Below are positions 46,760 to 57,447 of a DNA stretch of 64,000 bases, piece after piece; within the stretch, counting starts at the first letter, position 1, and every line of letters begins with the position of its first letter. This stretch comes from Hormiphora californensis (lineage: Eukaryota; Ctenophora; Tentaculata; Cydippida; Pleurobrachiidae): the NCBI GenBank assembly GCA_020137815.1, contig CM035359.1, positions 2,041,845-2,105,844 of the forward strand, in the 5' to 3' direction. Both the position numbers and the translations under genes were made by a program. Below the pieces are notes generated by a model. That model worked only from the letters and a program-made list of their open reading frames with translations, did no database searches and had not been told where the DNA came from.

Positions 46760-48842
46760 CCATTACATACTACATAGAGAGAGATACTAATATGAAGCTG
46801 ATATGTTGCCTGTACCTGTAAAAAGGCCGGTAGATATTCAATGTTCTCGAGCAACTCAAAGCGGTATTGATGGTGTTCTCAACCTTGATAACGAACCTGC
46901 AAAACAGCTCAGCACGTGTGTTAGAACGGTGCAGTGGTGGAGGGTACAGATACGATTATAGGAATTATAGCGTGCAAAACTTTCCCCATAGTAGGGCAGA
47001 ACGGTGTTTCTACCTATACTGCATTTTTGCTGTTATACACCAACTACACATGTCTATTTGTGCGTCAGAGAAACAGTTAACTATATATTGGCCGCAGCCC
47101 CCCCCCCCCCCCCCCGGTCCTTCCCCCCCCCCCCCCCCGGTCCCCCCCCCCCCGGTCCTCCCACCACGTGTCGAGTAAGTTATTTTCACAACATACATCA
47201 ATGCAGCCCCCCCCCCTGTCCTCCCACCACGTGTCGAGTAAGTTATTTTCACAACATACATCAATGCCGCCCCCCCCCCCCTCCCGGTCCTCCCACCACG
47301 TCGAGCGAGGCAAGTTATTTTCACAACATACATCAATGCCGCCCCCCCCCCCCCCCCGGCCCTCCCACCACCGTTCTAACAAGGCAAGTTATTTTCACAA
47401 CATACATTAATGCCGTGTTGTGCGCTATCATGAAATAATCTTTGCTCAATCCATTGGGTACGCTATGGCGTCTGTTATATACGTCGGTAGCGTAAACAAA
47501 ATCGTAGTGGGACATGAAGGATGCCACCTGGGGAATAAATAAAAGTTTAAAAATAGAGATAAGATATAAACATTAAAAACACAAGGAACTCCAAACAGTG
47601 ACCTCCAGACACTTTCTTTACTCAGAAAAAGTGCTAACTTAGTAAAGTGCGTGTGAGTTCAATATATACCTGACAAAACCCAATGATGCACACTAATATG
47701 TTAGCTGATGAGAGAAGGATGAACATTACAGAAACTATGCGAGTCTTCGTTTTCAAATAGAACCTCAGTACCAACGCGTTCCCGAAGAATCCTAGTTAGG
47801 GGGTTGTTCGGATTTGAGACTACAGGATATGATGTAATATATGTAATAGGGGAAAGCAGTCGTGCTTGAATCTCACGGCTATTTATACCCCTGAGACCTG
47901 AGATCTCAGAGCTATAATATTTGGCTATTCCATGAAAATTTCCCTGAAATCTCAAAGAATAAAATTGCCGAAACCCTAAGATTTCAGGTCTCAGAATTAA
48001 ATAGCCGTGACGAGGTCACTGGCCTAAACCTAAGAGTCATGAGGCACGACCCCAAATGGCTTATTTCTTACGCGGCGTCATACACATTTTCATTTGGAAT
48101 TTTCACTTGGAATTTTCATTTGAAAACCATCTACGCGCATGCACGTGCAAGCTTCAAACACAAGTTAGAAGCACGGGACCTTCACCAACTTATTTGTTTT
48201 GATCCAAGGATCACTTTAGTGAAGGTCCCATGGTTCTAACTTGTGTTTGAAGCTTGCACGTGCATGCGCGTGGATGGTTTTCAAATGAAAATTCCAAATG
48301 AAAATTCCAAATAAAAATGTGTATGACGGACTGTAACAACTATTACACCGTAATTTCATTTTGTCCCTGTTGATCAAGCCGGAAGGAGATACCATCTCTA
48401 CAAACTATTATCATGCGGCTCATAAACAATTATCCGATACTTATCCTGTATTATTGGAAGAATTGGAGACCTTTAATTTTGTCTATTAATTAGTTGATTA
48501 ATTAATTATTAATTATGTACTAATTAAGTAATTACCTGGAACGGATGCAGCAAGTATGATAATACTCATGAAAATAAAGAAGGGCTCCATGATTGCTGCC
48601 GCAAAGGACCCAACGAATGATATTATACTGGAATCAGTAATTTGAAGCAATATTTATAGGCGGATCAGGGGTAACAAGTAATTGTGAAGTTCATTATTTG
48701 TGAAGTTCATTATATTTGAATAATTGCCTGTTTGTGAGAACTGCGGATCAGCTGTTAATCTCGAGCATGGCGGGACTTGCCTTGTTCGAGGGTCGACAAA
48801 GTTGGCACAAAGGAATACCATTAAAAGTGTTAAAGAAAGCAA
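40682..48842 (-). CDS. Rhodopsin-like GPCR, 11 coding exons
   Basis: Minus-strand exons: 48676-48842, 48536-48627, 47670-47791, 47406-47527, 46816-46896, 46523-46619, 46180-46305, 42779-42874, 42136-42177, 41036-41186, 40682-40938. Phases agree at every junction and the total is 1353 bp (450 residues plus stop). Exon 1 gives a signal peptide (MLSLTLLMVFLCANF) and N-glycosylation sites. TM1 ends GFFGNALVLRFYL (the GN of TM1). TM2 is VSVMFILLSSANILVCII. TM3 ends SCSRTLNIYRPF in place of DRY. Extracellular loop 2 has the expected Cys (VNDCQPV). TM6 starts RHQTVTILAILV. TM7 is IPLFIDLNLCSLIIFF, where NPxxY is lost, followed by CCC (palmitoylation-like). The tail of about 85 residues is Ser/Thr/Asp-rich. 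The donor of exon 1 (gttacc) is weak. The ligand is unknown; a peptide-type receptor is plausible. Confidence 0.75.
41217..42063. repeat. Two-part hexanucleotide microsatellite (GAGACA)n then (CACAGA)n
   Basis: About 400 bp of gacaga/gagaca repeats switch once, near 41615, to about 450 bp of cacaga repeats. It fills GPCR intron 9. On the coding (minus) strand it is pyrimidine-rich (tctgtc, tgtgtc) upstream of the TM7-exon acceptor. Confidence 0.95.
42250..42747. repeat. 18-20-bp minisatellite (ggatattatccgatcctt)
   Basis: About 26 units of ggatattatccgatcctt, some with an added at or gt, in GPCR intron 8 right after the donor of the TM6 exon. Its unit is not an obvious splice-site copy. Confidence 0.92.
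43002..46153. mobile_element. GGCGCC-rich DNA transposon, copy 2, inside a GPCR intron
   Basis: The element (43010-46145) has the same inverted ends as copy 1 and an exact 8-bp duplication ctgaaaag (43002-43009, 46146-46153). Its core (about 44800-45605) is the reverse complement of the copy 1 core, so it is the same element in the opposite orientation. The arrays differ in length and order from copy 1. It fills GPCR intron 7, which would be about 160 bp without it. Confidence 0.9.
46368..46432. mobile_element. Small pogo/Tigger-like MITE
   Basis: Starts agtcaaacctcgatttatcg and ends with the inverse-like gaggtttgact. TA-rich flanks. It lies in GPCR intron 6. The ends match the general pogo/Tigger pattern (caNTcgaacctcgatt). 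Confidence 0.5.
46663..46757. repeat. (AG)n microsatellite
   Basis: A dinucleotide tract in GPCR intron 5. Confidence 0.95.
47095..47412 (-). repeat. Tandem array repeating a minus-strand 5' splice site
   Basis: Four units, each with a C-run of varying length, ggtcctcccaccacgtgtcg, and agttattttcacaacatacatcaatg. On the minus strand each unit reads cattgatgtatgttgtgaaa, matching the end of GPCR exon 4 and its donor (ggcattaat|gtatgt at 47405/47406). Confidence 0.8.
47875..48010. repeat. Inverted repeat in GPCR intron 2
   Basis: cacggctatttatacccctgagacc and its diverged inverse (gtctcagaattaaatagccgtg) bracket about 85 bp that also contains palindromic gagatctc-type phrases. Confidence 0.6.
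48077..48327. mobile_element. Fold-back MITE in GPCR intron 2
   Basis: Long arms: gtcatacacattttcatttgg and its complement at the right end. Inner arms match over gcacgtgcaagcttcaaaca. The loop is near tgttttgatccaag. It is about 250 bp with no coding content. Confidence 0.8.
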
Positions 48843-49698
48843 TCAGCCTCTCTATGACTATGATCCACTTCACCCTTCACCAAATGAGTTAGATCCAGCA
48901 TCTTGATGATACAAATATTGGAGGGAAATTGAAAATGCTTATGGGGGGGGGGGGGGTCTTTATCTCATATCCCGCCCTCCCTGCTGAATGCAGGTAGAGG
49001 GTGACTCCGTGACTCCGTGACAGTAAGGTAGTACTTACAAGCACTAACTTACGGGGCGGTGAATCTCATTTTTTTCACCCCTACTCAACAACATGACATA
49101 GCATGATATTATGAGTTAGAGGAACCATCATTCTGTCTAAATAACTAACGTCAGCGTGAATTAAGATAAGAAAAAAAGTTATTTATCGGTTGTAGCTGTC
49201 AACGATTGGTGCATGACATGGGGTGACTCGACATGTTCCCAGTCTGGTGGCGCTCACACCGGGCCGAAGGCTTACGCGACGAGACGGATGGACAGTCTGC
49301 GTAGCATGGCAAGGAATGACCCGTGTAGACCATGGAATCGCCATAGACCCTGTTTGAAATAATCGGGTTCTCGGATCTGTGGATCCAGATACGAGTATAT
49401 GAAAGGGGTGAGACGTATTATTATTTCATCACCCCTGCTGGAATTGTTGTGAGAGCGGTGATCAGAGATACTCTGGCCTGCACGATGCTGTTTGGAAAAT
49501 GAAATTTCAATTTGTCCCAGTGTTTCAAATCGCGTGTCCAGATCAAAGGCATATGACTTCTCGGAGATCAAAGGGAGGGAAGGGGGAGAAAGAGAAGCAG
49601 ACAAAAGATAGGTAGAGGGCGGAGGAGCTTGGAGAGAATCGAGGCGAGAGGCGAGAGGAAGAGAGAGAGAGAGAGAGAGAGAGGAGACTAGAGATACT

Positions 49699-49767
<69 letters not shown>

Positions 49768-51326
49768 CCTTTTTCTCTCTCTCCCTTCTCTCTCTTTCCC
49801 CTGCGAAGATTGTCAGCTCTCTTATCAATTTATCGGTCCCTGCTGCTCCCTGGCGTCCCTGCACAGAATATTCTCACTGCTGCATAAATGCAAGATCATT
49901 TTCACCATTATTTGGGCGTTCTCTATTTCTTATTTTGTCAGGTTCTCTCCGCACAAGGATATTTTATCTTCTCTCCCCCCTCTCATTTTAATCTTAGACT
50001 AAATTTTGTTAGCTCCTTCTAGGCCATCCTATTTGGTATTTGCGAATCGCATTTTGTAGGCTCAGGTGCAGTAGGTACCTACATAAATTCTACCATCATT
50101 AGAGTAGAGAATGAGAGACCCGGTAAAGATTGGTGTTGCTTTTAGTTTACTCGGCCTATTCAAGGCAAATCCAAGCAATATTAGCGAGGAAAAAAGGGAC
50201 ACTTTTGTGCTGTCTGGCGCTCAGATCCGCTCAGATGGCCCCATCTGAGGGCATTTGAGAATCCGATCGGGGTCGGTAGATTTGAAGGGGATCACCATCA
50301 TTTGATAGGAGCTATCGGAAGGTCCATAATTTGATCGAATAATGTAATTTCCTGTTGATACAGTCGGACCCCGATTTACCGGGATGCTCGGGTGAAAGGA
50401 TTTTACCCGGAAAATCGGGGTGCCCGGTATATCGGGGTCAAGTACAGCTAACTTCCTATATGGGGGGACGTTTATCCTCCCGGTAAATCGGGGTTCTGGT
50501 AAATTAGGGTCCGACTGTATTATATATTTCCTTGATTTCCCTGACATGGAATGTGTGTGAATTGTTTGTTTTGTCCTGGGGATTCCAGTTCCTTGTGTTA
50601 TAGTGGGAGATTAGTGTATGTGGGAGCCAGATCGAATTCAGATCTCTGCAGAAGGTTTGCAGAATTTGATCTCATACCCTTTCAATTCGTCAAGTATCAT
50701 GTTTTGTCACTATATGTGATCATCACGCTGTGATATTGAGAGTTTTATTACATAATCATCCTCTTTCCTGACCTTTGAGACCTATAAAACAGTTTTGAAC
50801 CTTTGAGACGGTCTCAATGAGACCTATAATAACATGTTATGTCTCATTGTTATAACAGTGCCTGTATGTATTGAATACCTCCATATTATTCTCTAACATT
50901 TCTATGTAGTATTTGTCCAGACCTATATCTTGCCTTGTTCTAACCCTTCAAAAAGAGTTTGAACAAAACAAGACCTATATATATCTTCATCGCTGCAGCA
51001 CTGTAGTCTGTAACTCAAGTATCGTGTGTTACTGTGTTGTCCGGGTGTTATTGAATTTGAGAGAAGACCTCTGGCTCCTAGGTTGCACACTTCACTGAAT
51101 CTCAAATCTTGTTGAGATGTTGCCTTTCAGCACAGAGCTGATTTTCTGAAACCCCCTATTCAGTTGCTATTCGACAAATATATTCAGCGCATATAGTTAT
51201 CAGAGAGCAATTAATTATCAGAGAGAGAGAGAGAGAGAGAGAGTTTTTATTGAGAGCACATATGAGAGATCCAATTATTTGAAATCATTATCTATAATGT
51301 TTTAGGGGTAGTTTAGATCCGTGATC
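48843..51326. other. Intergenic region between divergent GPCR and TIMP-like genes
   Basis: Contains a partial copy of the 1268-1386 repeat (about 49251-49310), (AG)n and (TC)n tracts (49662-49770), a half ctgtctggcgc MITE (from 50210), a complete pogo-like MITE (50361-50517) and a short (GA) tract at 51221-51242. No coding sequence I can support. Both genes' promoters should lie here, but no clear TATA box was seen. Confidence 0.5.
50361..50517. mobile_element. Pogo/Tigger-like MITE with TA duplication
   Basis: Starts cagtcggaccccgatttacc and ends with its inverse aattagggtccgactg, flanked by ta on both sides (50359-50360, 50518-50519). Diverged relatives: 51468-51533, 53485-53570, part of 36352-36388, and the right edge of 20758-21596. 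Confidence 0.75.
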
Positions 51327-53138
51327 ATGCTGTTACGGATTCTCCTCTCCCTCGGTCTCATCCTCTCCCTCGGTCTCATCCACACGGTCTCATCTTGTAG
51401 CTGCCCTCCTGTCAGCGTACACCAACAACTATGTAGCGCCGATATTCGTAAGTCATTATACGACATGCAGTCGGATGCGGCCGATTTACCGGGCATGCAC
51501 CCCCGAGCATCCCGGTAAATGGGGGTCCAACTCCATTTATTTGGGTTTAGCTTTGCAAGTTAAGTATCTACTCCCTACAAAGTACAAACTGTCTAGTGCC
51601 GCCAGCCCCAATTTGAAAGGGTAAAGGGTTCTGCCGAGCCGACAGACAGCTATTATAAACTGTGCATAAAAGCAGTTTAGGTACTGCAGTAGGTCTATTG
51701 CATATTTTTCTCAAATTTCCCATTTTCAGTGGTAAAGGGGGAGGTATTTTCACAGCGGGAAGAGTTTCCTGAGGAATATAAGGAAAGTAAGACATTTTAA
51801 CCTAATTATTAGTTCTTACTTAATCAAAATCAAACGACAAACATGTCTTAGCAGTGGCTCCTCATCTTACTCCTTATCTGACTTTTCTTTATAACCTCAT
51901 TATAACCTCATTATAACCTAATAATGACCTCATTATAACCTCATTATAACCTCATTATAACCTCATTATAACCTCATTATAACCTCATTATAACCTCATT
52001 ATAACCTCATTATAACCTCATTATAACCTCATTATAGCCTCATCGTAACTTCATTATAACCTCATTATAACTTCATTAGTAACTTCCTCCCCACCAGTTA
52101 TCGAATCGATGCGAGATATCGATGGGTTTGAGTTGTTCAACCAAATGGGGAGAGTGATCTACGTTATTGGTTTAGAGAAGGTCTACAGAGGTAATAATAT
52201 GCCGGAACAAGTAAATAACCAATCAGAACTCGTTATTTAGGTGACGTGACTGGTTATCAGCCAATCAGGGACCAGTATTTCCTGATTCGGTCGGTTCCTG
52301 ATAATATGCGTGAGAGAATAGCTGGTATTATAGTTACATATTACTAATTGGAAAGTAATAACTTAGTTTATTAGATAAATAATTCACAGACCCTAAGATA
52401 GCCCTAGATTGAGAAAAACAAACTTCAATCTCTAGCCTCTCCATGACAAGTTGTAATTAGTAATTTACATCTCCACAGGTGAGGTATCTGGAACTTCTAC
52501 GATCATCGAGGTGTCAACTCCCCTTGCTGGTAATCTATGTGGCATCACCCTTTCTGTGGGCACCAAGTACCTTCTGGATGTGAAAATGGGCCTCGATGGA
52601 GAGTACACGGTACGTGCAACTTACTCGAAGTTGTCAACCCCCGCCCCCCTTCTTGTGCGCCCGTTTTTGCACACCTATCATCTTAACGTGTTGTACTGCA
52701 CACGCGTCAAACACTAATAAGTATCGCATTTTTATACGTTAATTTTTGAATATGATGTGTTATATTTTTAACTGATTGTTTCAGATTAATGGATGCGACC
52801 TTGCCCGAAGGTGGTCATTCGATATCGACCCGGTGTTTATGAATCAACTAAACGACGGTAAATATACTGTTACTATTATAATGGTAACCGTTACTATGGT
52901 AACCGTTACTATGGTAACCGTTACTATTGTAACCGTAGTAACTATCGTGGAAGTATTTCAATGTTTCCTTTCTCAGGAAACCTAGACTGTGACTGCGTGC
53001 TCAGTACCTACCAATGGGACCCAGCTACCAACTACTACCAGACAATGAAATGCTGCGCCGATAACCAGTGGACTTGGCAGGTAATGCAATGTCAGCGTTT
53101 TAGTTGAGAGAATCTAGGAGAGAGCATTTATTTAACTA

Positions 53139-53231
<93 letters not shown>

Positions 53232-54409
53232 GAGAGAGAGAGAGAGAGAAAAAGAGAGAGATCTTTACTTTAACTAGGAAAGAAATATCGCTAAGATCAT
53301 CGATCAGGGTTCCATGTGGATCTTATATCTTGCAGGTATAACATGCCAATAAATTACTGATCGTTCCTCCTCATCCTATGCAGGTTCAACATTGCTCCCA
53401 GTTTAGCTATTGTTCTGGTGATAAAGAGGGGCAGTGCATGTGGAACCGTAATGATAGGTACGTGTGTATTACACAAATAAGGTAAAGTCGGACCCCGATT
53501 TACCGGGATACTCGGGGGAAAGGGTTTTGCCCGATAAATCGTGGTGTCCGGTATATCGGGGTCCAACTGCACCTTGTATTCTGATGTTGGTCCAGTTAAA
53601 AGAGTAGGTTGAGAGATACCAACATAAACATTCCGACAAGCTCGGTGGGCTGATTTTACTTTTCCCCGCTCCCTTGGTCTATAATATCCCCCTCTCAATT
53701 CATACTTATTCTTCCAAAGTTCTCGTTCACCCCTCCTCCAATCAACCCGCGGAGTTAAACCTGATCATCCCATCTCGATTCCACCTTTTGCTATATCTAT
53801 TGCTACCCGTTTCCCCTCTCTATTCCCCCTATATTCCTTTCTATTCCCCTTTTCTATAATTCCTGCTCCGCCTTTTCAGGTATGAGGAATGTCTGAACGA
53901 TGCAGGGTTCACCCTTGGTGCTGATGGGTGTGTCCAAGAGAGAGGTACTGAACACGCCCCCTCCCCCATCCATCAACTTCCCATTCTTGTATCTATTTGT
54001 ACCTATATCTAGGTCCACGCAATCGCGCCACGCACCCTCTCAAAATGCCTCTGATCATATATTATTGCTAGTCGTATCTCTCTTACAGTTAAAGTAACAA
54101 ACTCTCTCACCATTGCTAATTGTATCTCTCTTAGTTAAAGTAACAAACTCTCTCACCATTGCCGATCGTATCTCTCTTAGTTAAAGTAACAAACTCTCTC
54201 ACCATTGCCGATCGTATCTCTCTTAGTTAAAGTAACAAACTCTCTCCTACCAGAATGCCCTGAGGGCTCCATTATCCGTGATACTGACACTGAACAGATG
54301 ACTTGTGACGACATGAATGTTCAATACTTGGGTTTTGTTCGGAAGGCAGCTTGTGTTTGTCCGGATAACCTCCCCATTTTGGATGTTAAGAGAAACACGT
54401 GTGTTAGAG
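51327..54409 (+). CDS. TIMP-like metalloproteinase inhibitor with added C-terminal Cys-rich module
   Basis: Nine exons in consistent phase: 51327-51447, 51730-51786, 52098-52190, 52479-52609, 52785-52857, 52977-53080, 53384-53457, 53880-53944, 54254-54409. Exon 1 gives a signal peptide, then the mature start CSCPPVSVHQQLCSADI, which matches TIMPs (CxCxPxHPQxxFCxAD). The N-terminal Cys chelates the MMP zinc in TIMPs. Later exons give the N-domain strands (IYVIGLEKVYRG, LCGITLSVGTKYLL, INGCDLARRW) and C-domain cysteines (DCDCVLSTYQW, CSQFSYCSG). The last exon (ECPEGSIIRD ... ACVCPDNLPIL) looks TIL-like and is not part of standard TIMPs. In-frame reading past 54409 stops at a tga inside a MITE (54451-54531), so exon 9 may be the last exon. 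The alternative ATG-less start at 51321 was rejected. Confidence 0.8.
51468..51533. mobile_element. Diverged pogo-like MITE in TIMP intron 1
   Basis: Begins cagtcggatgcggccgattt and ends gggggtccaactcc, with cggtaaat/atttaccg palindromic parts, only about 20 bp after the exon 1 donor. Confidence 0.55.
51892..52080. repeat. (cattataacct)n tandem repeat before TIMP exon 3
   Basis: An 11-bp unit, cctcattataa, repeated about 15 times with few changes, ending about 18 bp before the acceptor cctccccaccag. Confidence 0.9.
52202..52300. mobile_element. caggaaccgaccgaa MITE, copy d (inverted)
   Basis: Reads ccggaacaagtaaataacca ... gattcggtcggttcctg, the reverse of copies a-c. It starts 12 bp after the donor of TIMP exon 3. 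Confidence 0.8.
52858..52955. repeat. (ttactatggtaaccg)n repeat after a TIMP donor
   Basis: About four units of a 15-bp repeat with ggtaacc cores start shortly after the exon 5 donor (acg|gtaaat). Confidence 0.7.
53143..53262. repeat. (AG)n microsatellite
   Basis: A dinucleotide tract in TIMP intron 6 with a few interruptions. Confidence 0.95.
53485..53570. mobile_element. Diverged pogo-like MITE in TIMP intron 7
   Basis: Starts agtcggaccccgatttaccg and ends atatcggggtccaactg. Same family as 50361-50517. Confidence 0.6.
54070..54253 (+). repeat. Tandem repeat leading into the acceptor of TIMP exon 9
   Basis: The unit is about 50 bp: tcgtatctctcttagttaaa, gtaacaaactctctcaccat, tgccga; four copies. 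Each has a pyrimidine tract plus ag (tctctcttag or tctcttacag). The last unit runs into the real acceptor ctctcctaccag. Part of it is copied at 55567-55605. Confidence 0.8.
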
Positions 54410-54450
54410 GTTCGTTTATTAAACATCCAGCTGATAGAGTCGGCGTTCCC

Positions 54451-54531
54451 CTGTCTGGCGCCGCCGACCCCATCTGAGCGCACTGTTGATTACTTTGAGA
54501 ATAAAATTGGGGTATGGGCGCCGCCATACAG
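54451..54531. mobile_element. ctgtctggcgccgc MITE, copy 3, in the TIMP 3' region
   Basis: Begins ctgtctggcgccgccgaccc and ends ggcgccgccatacag. The paralogous site at about 55798 lacks it (gccggtgtcccctag), and gcgttccc/gtgtccc on its two sides look like a diverged target duplication. Its first bases supply an in-frame tga to the TIMP reading frame. Confidence 0.75.
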
Positions 54532-54599
54532 GTGTCCCCCTAGCTTTCTTTTCAGATCTTCTCTCCAGCACACTTTCAATCTAGTGTACCACCCCTTTC

Positions 54600-55175
54600 G
54601 TGTGTGAGAGGTATATAGGGGTAATAAGGGTGAAATGCGTGAATGGGCCGGGGGTGGGGGGGGGGGGGTCCAACCTTTTTTTTGTATTTTTTTGTACAGG
54701 CCCTACAAAAAAATATCCAAAATTCTTGAAGTAGAAGTAGTGCTTCGTAATTCTCGCATATAATGTGTTTGTAATAAAAATCCACGCCTATTGTTCAGTA
54801 AACACACAGCACTTTAACAACAGGCGTGGGTCAGTAAAACAAAGCAAGAGACTAATCGTGTGAAAGCATATGAAAGCTTAACTAGCCAATGTTTTTATTG
54901 TAAAACCTATAAAACAAAAATATAGGGTTTACAGGATTTCATTAGGCCCCTTTGTCATGTTTATAATCTCTCTCACGCCGCCTCCCGAACAATGCACAGT
55001 GTGACACAGGCCACGGGGGCCTTCTTTTCAGGATGGCCCTCGAGTTGTGATAAACGTGCATAATATTAGAATTAGCATCTACTAGATTGCCTTCTCGAGC
55101 AGCTGGCACATCGCCGTGCTGGATACTATAAAACCTAGAGTTTCCCATCACTCAACAACAACACCACCAACACCA
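54600..55175. repeat. Duplicated cathepsin upstream region, copy 1
   Basis: From ggggtaataagggtgaaatg to the ATG it matches 57448-58006 with small differences. It includes a G-run, aaaacaaagcaagagactaa, and a TATA box (55127-55133). Confidence 0.85.
55127..55133 (+). promoter_or_regulatory. TATA box of cathepsin copy 1
   Basis: tataaaa, about 45 bp before the ATG at 55178, with a cccatcactcaac initiator-like stretch between. It is conserved in copy 2 at 57956. Confidence 0.65.
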
Positions 55176-55177
55176 AG

Positions 55178-55545
55178 ATGAAGTTTCTGATCGTTCTACT
55201 GTTCGCCCTGGCCCACGCTAAGGACGATGGACTGAAGGTTATCCTACAAAGTCCCACCAAGACCCTGGAGCTCTACAAAAAGTTCAAGGGAGAGCAACAC
55301 CTCCAGTTTGGCTCTGCCGAGGAAGGGATGAGGTTCAGGATCTTCAAACTGAATGCCCATTATGTGGCCAGTGAGAACGATGTCGAGGGAGAGACCGCCC
55401 ACTTCGCACTCAACATGTTCTCCACGATGACTGAGGCGGAGAAGAAGCAGCGATTACCCGGGACTAAAACGCCACGGCACACCCCAAATTTCCCCACCTG
55501 AGGGCCCAAGGGCCCCTTGTTCCTGAACGAAAAATTGGGGAAGAG
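55178..55545 (+). pseudogene. Truncated cathepsin L-like copy
   Basis: The first about 270 bases are nearly identical to the intact gene at 58007: signal peptide MKFLIVLLFALAHA and the I29 propeptide. After about 55447 similarity drops sharply with several indels, and the frame stops at tga (55499). The protease domain is absent: the copy ends at a junction (about 55545-55567) with a duplicate of the TIMP exon 9 region. As it stands it could encode only a propeptide-like fragment of 107 residues. The decay near the junction may partly be consensus error. Confidence 0.75.
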
Positions 55546-55605
55546 GGGGAAGGGGTTTTTGACGGGTATTTCTCTTAGTTAAAGTAACAAACTCTCTCCT
55601 TCCAG

Positions 55606-55761
55606 AATGCCCTGAGGGCTCCATTATCCGCGATACTGACACTGAACAGATGACTTGTGACGACATGAATGTTCAATACTTGGGTTTTGTTCGGAAGGCA
55701 GCTTGTGTTTGTCCGGATAACCTGCCCATTTTGGATGTAAAGAGAAACACTTGTGTGAAAG
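55606..55761 (+). pseudogene. Duplicated TIMP terminal exon (TIL-like)
   Basis: A 156-bp copy of exon 9 (54254-54409), nearly identical, with its acceptor (ctctccttccag). The following sequence lacks the MITE of copy 1, and the frame ends at tag (about 55807). It has no upstream TIMP exons of its own, so it is an orphan exon or an alternative last exon reached by splicing over cathepsin copy 1. Confidence 0.7.
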
Positions 55762-55880
55762 GTTCGTTTATTTGTCCACTTCCAGCTGATAGAGCCGGTG
55801 TCCCCTAGCTTTCTTTTCAGATCTTCTCTCCAGCACACTTTCAATCTATTGTACCACCCCTTTCGTGTGTGAGAGGTATA

Positions 55881-57447
55881 TACAGGGTGTCCCATATATT
55901 CTCTGGGTCGGTTGAGGAGCTGTCACGCAAAAACGGTGATAGTTGTGTGAAAACAAACTGCGGGAGTGTGCTGGATTAATTCCTTCCTAACTGATGGCTT
56001 TGTTTTAAAATTAAATTTCAAAAGTTCATTTTTCATGAATGAACATTGCTGCCGTTCATTCATGAATTCTGAAATATTGTTTACCTTGAGTAAGTAACTT
56101 TTCTTTGGCTCGCAATTATCTTTCCAATGAGCACCATAAAACTCAAATTGAAGCACCAGGTCACATGACAGTTGAGAAAATGAACATGCATGATTTTGGC
56201 TCTTTTTGCGACTTTTAATAGGCTGTATCACCGCTACCTTATCTTCAATCTTTTGGAAACTTTGGGTGAACATTGGATAAGCAAAGATCTTTGCTCACAA
56301 GAAAAATCAAGGTCATAACGCAAAGTTCATTTTTCAATTTTGGTAGTTCATTCCACTCATTCAGGAACCAAAATCCCTAAAGTGATGAAAAGTGTTGGGT
56401 TTTGTTTGGTCCATGTCCTGCAATGACAGAGAGGTGTAGTAACGTGTTTCCAAGCTAGTTAGTGAGTGCCATGTGATCAAGGTGATATCTGACACCTTCG
56501 TTGAGCAATAATAAAGGGATTTTCTCAAATTCAAGCATGTGATTCGGGTCTTCTGCGATTAGTATCGCGATTAGTATCTTGAGAGATCTCATAGCATCTC
56601 AAAAATGATGGTTAGTTCAATGAAATGAGTTGATTGATGACCAATAAGATTAAGACCGATGCCACATTGAAATCAAAGACCATTTTAGATCATAAATCAA
56701 CTCATTAGTCATTTCATTGAACTAACCATCATTTTCGAGGGGCTATGAGATCTCTCTGCACGATACCAATCGCAGAAAACTCAAATCACTTGCTTGAATT
56801 TGAGAAAATCCCTTTATTATTGCTCAACGAAGGTGTCAGATATCACCTTGATCACATGGCACTCACTAACTAGCTTGGAAACACGTTACTACACCTCTCT
56901 GTCATTGCAGGACATGGACCAAACAAAACCCAACACTTTTCATCACTTTAGGGATTTTGGTTCCTGAATGAGTGGAATGAACTACCAAAATTGAAAAATG
57001 AACTTTGCGTTATGACCTTGATTTTTCTTGTGAGCAAAGATCTTTGCTTATCCAATGTTCACCCAAAGTTTCCAAAAGATTGAAGATAAGGTAGCGGTGA
57101 TACAGCCTATTAAAAGTCGCAAAAAGAGCCAAAATCATGCATGTTCATTTTCTCAACTGTCATGTGACCTGGTGCTTCAATTTGAGTTTTATGGTGCTCA
57201 TTGGAAAGATAATTGCGAGCCAAAGAAAAGTTACTTACTCAAGGTAAACAATATTTCAGAATTCATGAATGAACGGCAGCAATGTTCATTCATGAAAAAT
57301 GAACTTTTGAAATTTAATTTTAAAACAAAGCCATCAGTTAGGAAGGAATTAATCCAGCACACTCCCGCAGTTTGTTTTCACACAACTATCACCGTTTTTG
57401 CGTGACAGCTCGCCAACCGACCCAGAGAATATATGGGACACCCTGTA
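55881..57447. mobile_element. 1563-bp fold-back element with TA duplication
   Basis: The element (55883-57445) is a near-perfect palindrome: cagggtgtcccatatattct on the left and its complement on the right, arms over 700 bp, centre about 56600-56760. TA flanks both ends. The paralogous sequence in unit 1 (gaggtatataggggtaataa, about 54608) is an exact empty site. Each arm carries the same 116-codon open frame in opposite strands, but no transposase motif is evident. The ends suggest the Tc1/mariner class. Confidence 0.9.

Noticed and set aside
55923-57405. Identical 116-residue ORFs in both arms of the fold-back element
   Set aside because: No recognisable transposase motif and no start context. 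Identity follows from the palindrome.
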